DNA from: Clostridiaceae bacterium
GTDB lineage: Bacteria > Bacillota_A > Clostridia > Acetivibrionales > Acetivibrionaceae
Direction: 5' to 3'
Assembly: GCA_012513545.1 (NCBI GenBank)
Contig: JAAZCB010001236.1
Coordinates: 1 to 7,390, forward strand
DNA: 7,390 bases
Positions 5,866-7,390 of the stretch are shown here, in pieces; position 1 is the stretch's first letter, and each line of letters starts with the position of its first letter. The translations under genes were made by a program, and so were the position numbers. The notes beneath the pieces were generated by a model that ran no database searches, had not been told where the DNA came from, and saw nothing but the letters and a program-made list of their open reading frames with translations.

Positions 5866-7206
5866 CTATGGCTTGTTTTGGGCTTTATTTTCGTTAATCT
5901 TCTGCATTTCTTCTGCAAACTGCTCAGGAGTCTTTGTCCCTGCAAATATTTCTGCTACAAGACTTTTATGGGTATCAGCATCGGCTCCTTCAAGGAAGGT
6001 ATCCCATGCCAGCACATAACCTGTAGTATCTTTAACCAGTTCGAAAATCTGAGCATTGGTAGGTAAAATCTTTGACTTGTCAATCTCCCCGTTCCATGCA
6101 GGCATACCAAAACCGACAACCGAAGCCTGCTCCGACATTTTTTCCGATATATACTTAACTACCTTTACTGCCTCTTCTTTTGCCTGAGTATTTGAGCTTA
6201 TCATGAAGCTTTCAATTGACCCGCCGAGAAAACCGTTAGCATCTCCTTTCGAATCAGTAATTGCAGGAAAGTTCCTGCATACAACCTTTCCCTTTATCGG
6301 ACTGTCATCAGCATCAAAGGAGCCCGCAGGCCAGTTTCCCATATAGTACATAGCCACTTTCCCCTGCTTGAAAGCCGCTTCCGATTCATCTTTTGTCAAG
6401 GCCATTGCCCCCTTGTCAAAAGCCCCGGCCTTAACAAGCTCTTCAAGCTTTGCAGCGGATTCTACAAACTCAGGCTGGTTAAATGATGCCTCACCGCTTA
6501 ATGCTTCATTACATTTCTTTACACCTGCTGTACGGATAGCCAAAATATTCTGGAAAAACATACCCGGCCATCTTTCCTTTTCACCACAGGTAAGTGGTAC
6601 AATCCCCTTACTATTGAATGCCTTAACAGCAGTCAACAGCTCCTCATATGTTTCAGGAATCTTTACATCGTTTTTGTCAAACAACTCCTGGTTGCAGTAA
6701 AGGACTGCTGACCACATGTACATAGGTAAACCATATATCTTTTCATCATAGATAAAGTAATCAAACATTCCTTTGGAAATTTTTTCTCTCGTACCATCCT
6801 TCAAATAATCATCAAGTGGTAAAACACTGTTTGATGTCACAAATGGCTTTGCAAATCCAGCTCCCCATGTAAAGAAAATGTCAGGCGCTTCCTGAACTGC
6901 AACTGCAGTCTTTATCTTTGTCTTGTACGTCTCATTCTCATATGCATCAACCTGCAGCTTAATATTGGGATTCTCCTTTTGAAAGTCTTTTAGTATCTGC
7001 TCGAAAGGCTTCTTTTGAGTTTCAGTATCCGCTGCCCAAATGTGCCATAATTTAAGTGTTACTTTCTTTTCTGTTTTATCTCCCGTTCCGTTACTCCTCG
7101 TATTTACATCCCCACCGGTTGTTGGTCCTTTTACACATGCAGCAAGACTTATAGTTATCGCTCCTGCCAAAAAGAAACACAAAATCTTAGAAATATGCTT
7201 ATTCAT
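5866..7206 (-). CDS. Lipoprotein sugar-binding protein of CUT1 ABC importer (SBP_bac_1 family)
   Basis: This 446-residue protein captures the sugar outside the cell and delivers it to the two permeases. The first 23 residues are a lipoprotein signal peptide ending in the lipobox LAAC, with C24 as the lipidated residue. A Gly/Thr/Asn-rich linker runs to about residue 47. The mature fold starts at VTLKLWHIWA, and features usual for family 1 extracellular solute-binding proteins follow: EAPDIFFTWGAG (106-117), YGLPMYMWSAVLYCN (158-172), ETYEELL (185-191) and AAFKQGKVAMYYMGNW (277-292). Many aromatic residues suggest a sugar ligand, but whether it is a cello-, xylo- or other oligosaccharide cannot be told. 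The ATG at 7206 has AAGGGGG (7220-7214) seven bases upstream. It is the first gene of the operon and sits behind a candidate promoter and palindrome. Confidence 0.95.
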   Translation of the reverse strand: MNKHISKILCFFLAGAITISLAACVKGPTTGGDVNTRSNGTGDKTEKKVTLKLWHIWAADTETQKKPFEQILKDFQKENPNIKLQVDAYENETYKTKIKTAVAVQEAPDIFFTWGAGFAKPFVTSNSVLPLDDYLKDGTREKISKGMFDYFIYDEKIYGLPMYMWSAVLYCNQELFDKNDVKIPETYEELLTAVKAFNSKGIVPLTCGEKERWPGMFFQNILAIRTAGVKKCNEALSGEASFNQPEFVESAAKLEELVKAGAFDKGAMALTKDESEAAFKQGKVAMYYMGNWPAGSFDADDSPIKGKVVCRNFPAITDSKGDANGFLGGSIESFMISSNTQAKEEAVKVVKYISEKMSEQASVVGFGMPAWNGEIDKSKILPTNAQIFELVKDTTGYVLAWDTFLEGADADTHKSLVAEIFAGTKTPEQFAEEMQKINENKAQNKP

Positions 7207-7230
7207 AATCCGGCCCCCTTTTTAAATATC

Positions 7231-7242
7231 GAGTAATTACTC
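7231..7242. promoter_or_regulatory. Perfect 12-bp palindrome, candidate operator
   Basis: GAGTAATTACTC equals its own reverse complement. It lies 25 bases upstream of the binding-protein start and, if the promoter at 7252-7280 is correct, directly after the transcription start, a classic place for a repressor to block transcription. A related imperfect palindrome, ATGAGTACTAAT, lies at 7299-7310. The regulator is unknown, and the site does not resemble a catabolite-responsive element. Confidence 0.4.
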
Positions 7243-7251
7243 TGTAATTTA

Positions 7252-7280
7252 ATATTACTGCTTAGCACAGGGCATTTGAA
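7252..7280 (-). promoter_or_regulatory. Candidate promoter of the ABC transporter operon
   Basis: On the minus strand, TTCAAA (7280-7275) and TAATAT (7257-7252) are 17 bases apart, with four of six and five of six matches to the sigma-A consensus. Transcription would begin near 7245, leaving a leader of about 39 nt. The weak match suggests an activated or regulated promoter. Confidence 0.45.
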
Positions 7281-7326
7281 GTGATAGTTTTTACCTTAAT
7301 GAGTACTAATTTTACCACCATTAAAT

Positions 7327-7360
7327 AAAAAGCTGCGGGACATCGAGTCCCTCGCTTTTT
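7327..7360. terminator. Bidirectional Rho-independent terminator
   Basis: AAAAAGC (7327-7333) pairs with GCTTTTT (7354-7360), and GGGAC (7337-7341) pairs with GTCCC (7347-7351), with a small internal loop of TGC against TC between them and ATCGA as the apical loop. On the minus strand the stem is followed by TTTTTATTT and on the plus strand it ends in TTTTT, so it can work both ways. It lies upstream of the ABC operon and probably ends a gene beyond 7390, insulating the operon from read-through. Confidence 0.75.
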
Positions 7361-7385
7361 GCCGGATTTCCCTTCGGGAAATGGC
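7361..7385. repeat. Stem-loop next to the terminator
   Basis: ATTTCCC (7366-7372) pairs with GGGAAAT (7376-7382) around a TTC loop, and GCC (7361-7363) pairs with GGC (7383-7385) past a bulged GG. No T-run follows on either strand, so it is not itself a terminator. The TTC-loop form resembles the hairpin at 183-197. Its function is unknown. Confidence 0.45.
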
Positions 7386-7390
7386 CCTAA

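Noticed and set aside
6368..6700. A 110-codon frame antisense to the sugar-binding protein gene
   Set aside because: It is Ser/Ala-rich as expected from antisense of a coding strand, with no ribosome binding site or recognisable domain.

Overview
The window looks like chromosome from an anaerobic, low-to-moderate GC, Gram-positive bacterium of the cellulosome-forming Clostridia (Ruminiclostridium/Acetivibrio type). The reasons are a secreted protein with a type I dockerin, strong GGAGG-type ribosome binding sites with a TTG start at one gene, AT-rich intergenic DNA, a MetH homologue without the reactivation domain, and a CUT1-type carbohydrate ABC importer with no ATPase gene beside it. The species cannot be fixed from sequence alone.

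Layout. Positions 1-373 hold no convincing gene: a long interrupted inverted repeat (1-102), two smaller hairpins, and the terminator of the next gene. Positions 374-1105 (minus) encode a 243-residue exported protein with the dockerin near the N-terminus and an unrecognised C-terminal domain. A 204-bp AT-rich divergent promoter region follows. Positions 1310-3736 (plus) encode an 808-residue cobalamin-dependent methionine synthase core, ended by a 12-bp-stem terminator. Positions 3784-3985 carry at most a doubtful 51-codon reading frame. Positions 3986-7206 (minus) are a three-gene operon transcribed in the order lipoprotein sugar-binding protein, MalF-like permease, MalG-like permease. A GC-rich hairpin lies between the first two genes. 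The leader upstream of the operon contains a plausible promoter, a perfect 12-bp palindrome just after the predicted transcription start, and a bidirectional terminator that separates it from whatever lies beyond 7390.

How the genes work together. The dockerin protein would be exported and docked on a scaffoldin cohesin at the cell surface. The ABC importer would capture soluble sugars, probably oligosaccharides released by such enzymes, and would need an ATPase encoded elsewhere. The methionine synthase is housekeeping one-carbon metabolism with no evident functional link to its neighbours. No CRISPR array, phage gene, tRNA, rRNA or intact mobile element was seen, and no clearly new multi-gene system. 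The items most worth a second look are the dockerin protein's unknown domain, the left-edge repeat, and the regulatory elements of the ABC operon.
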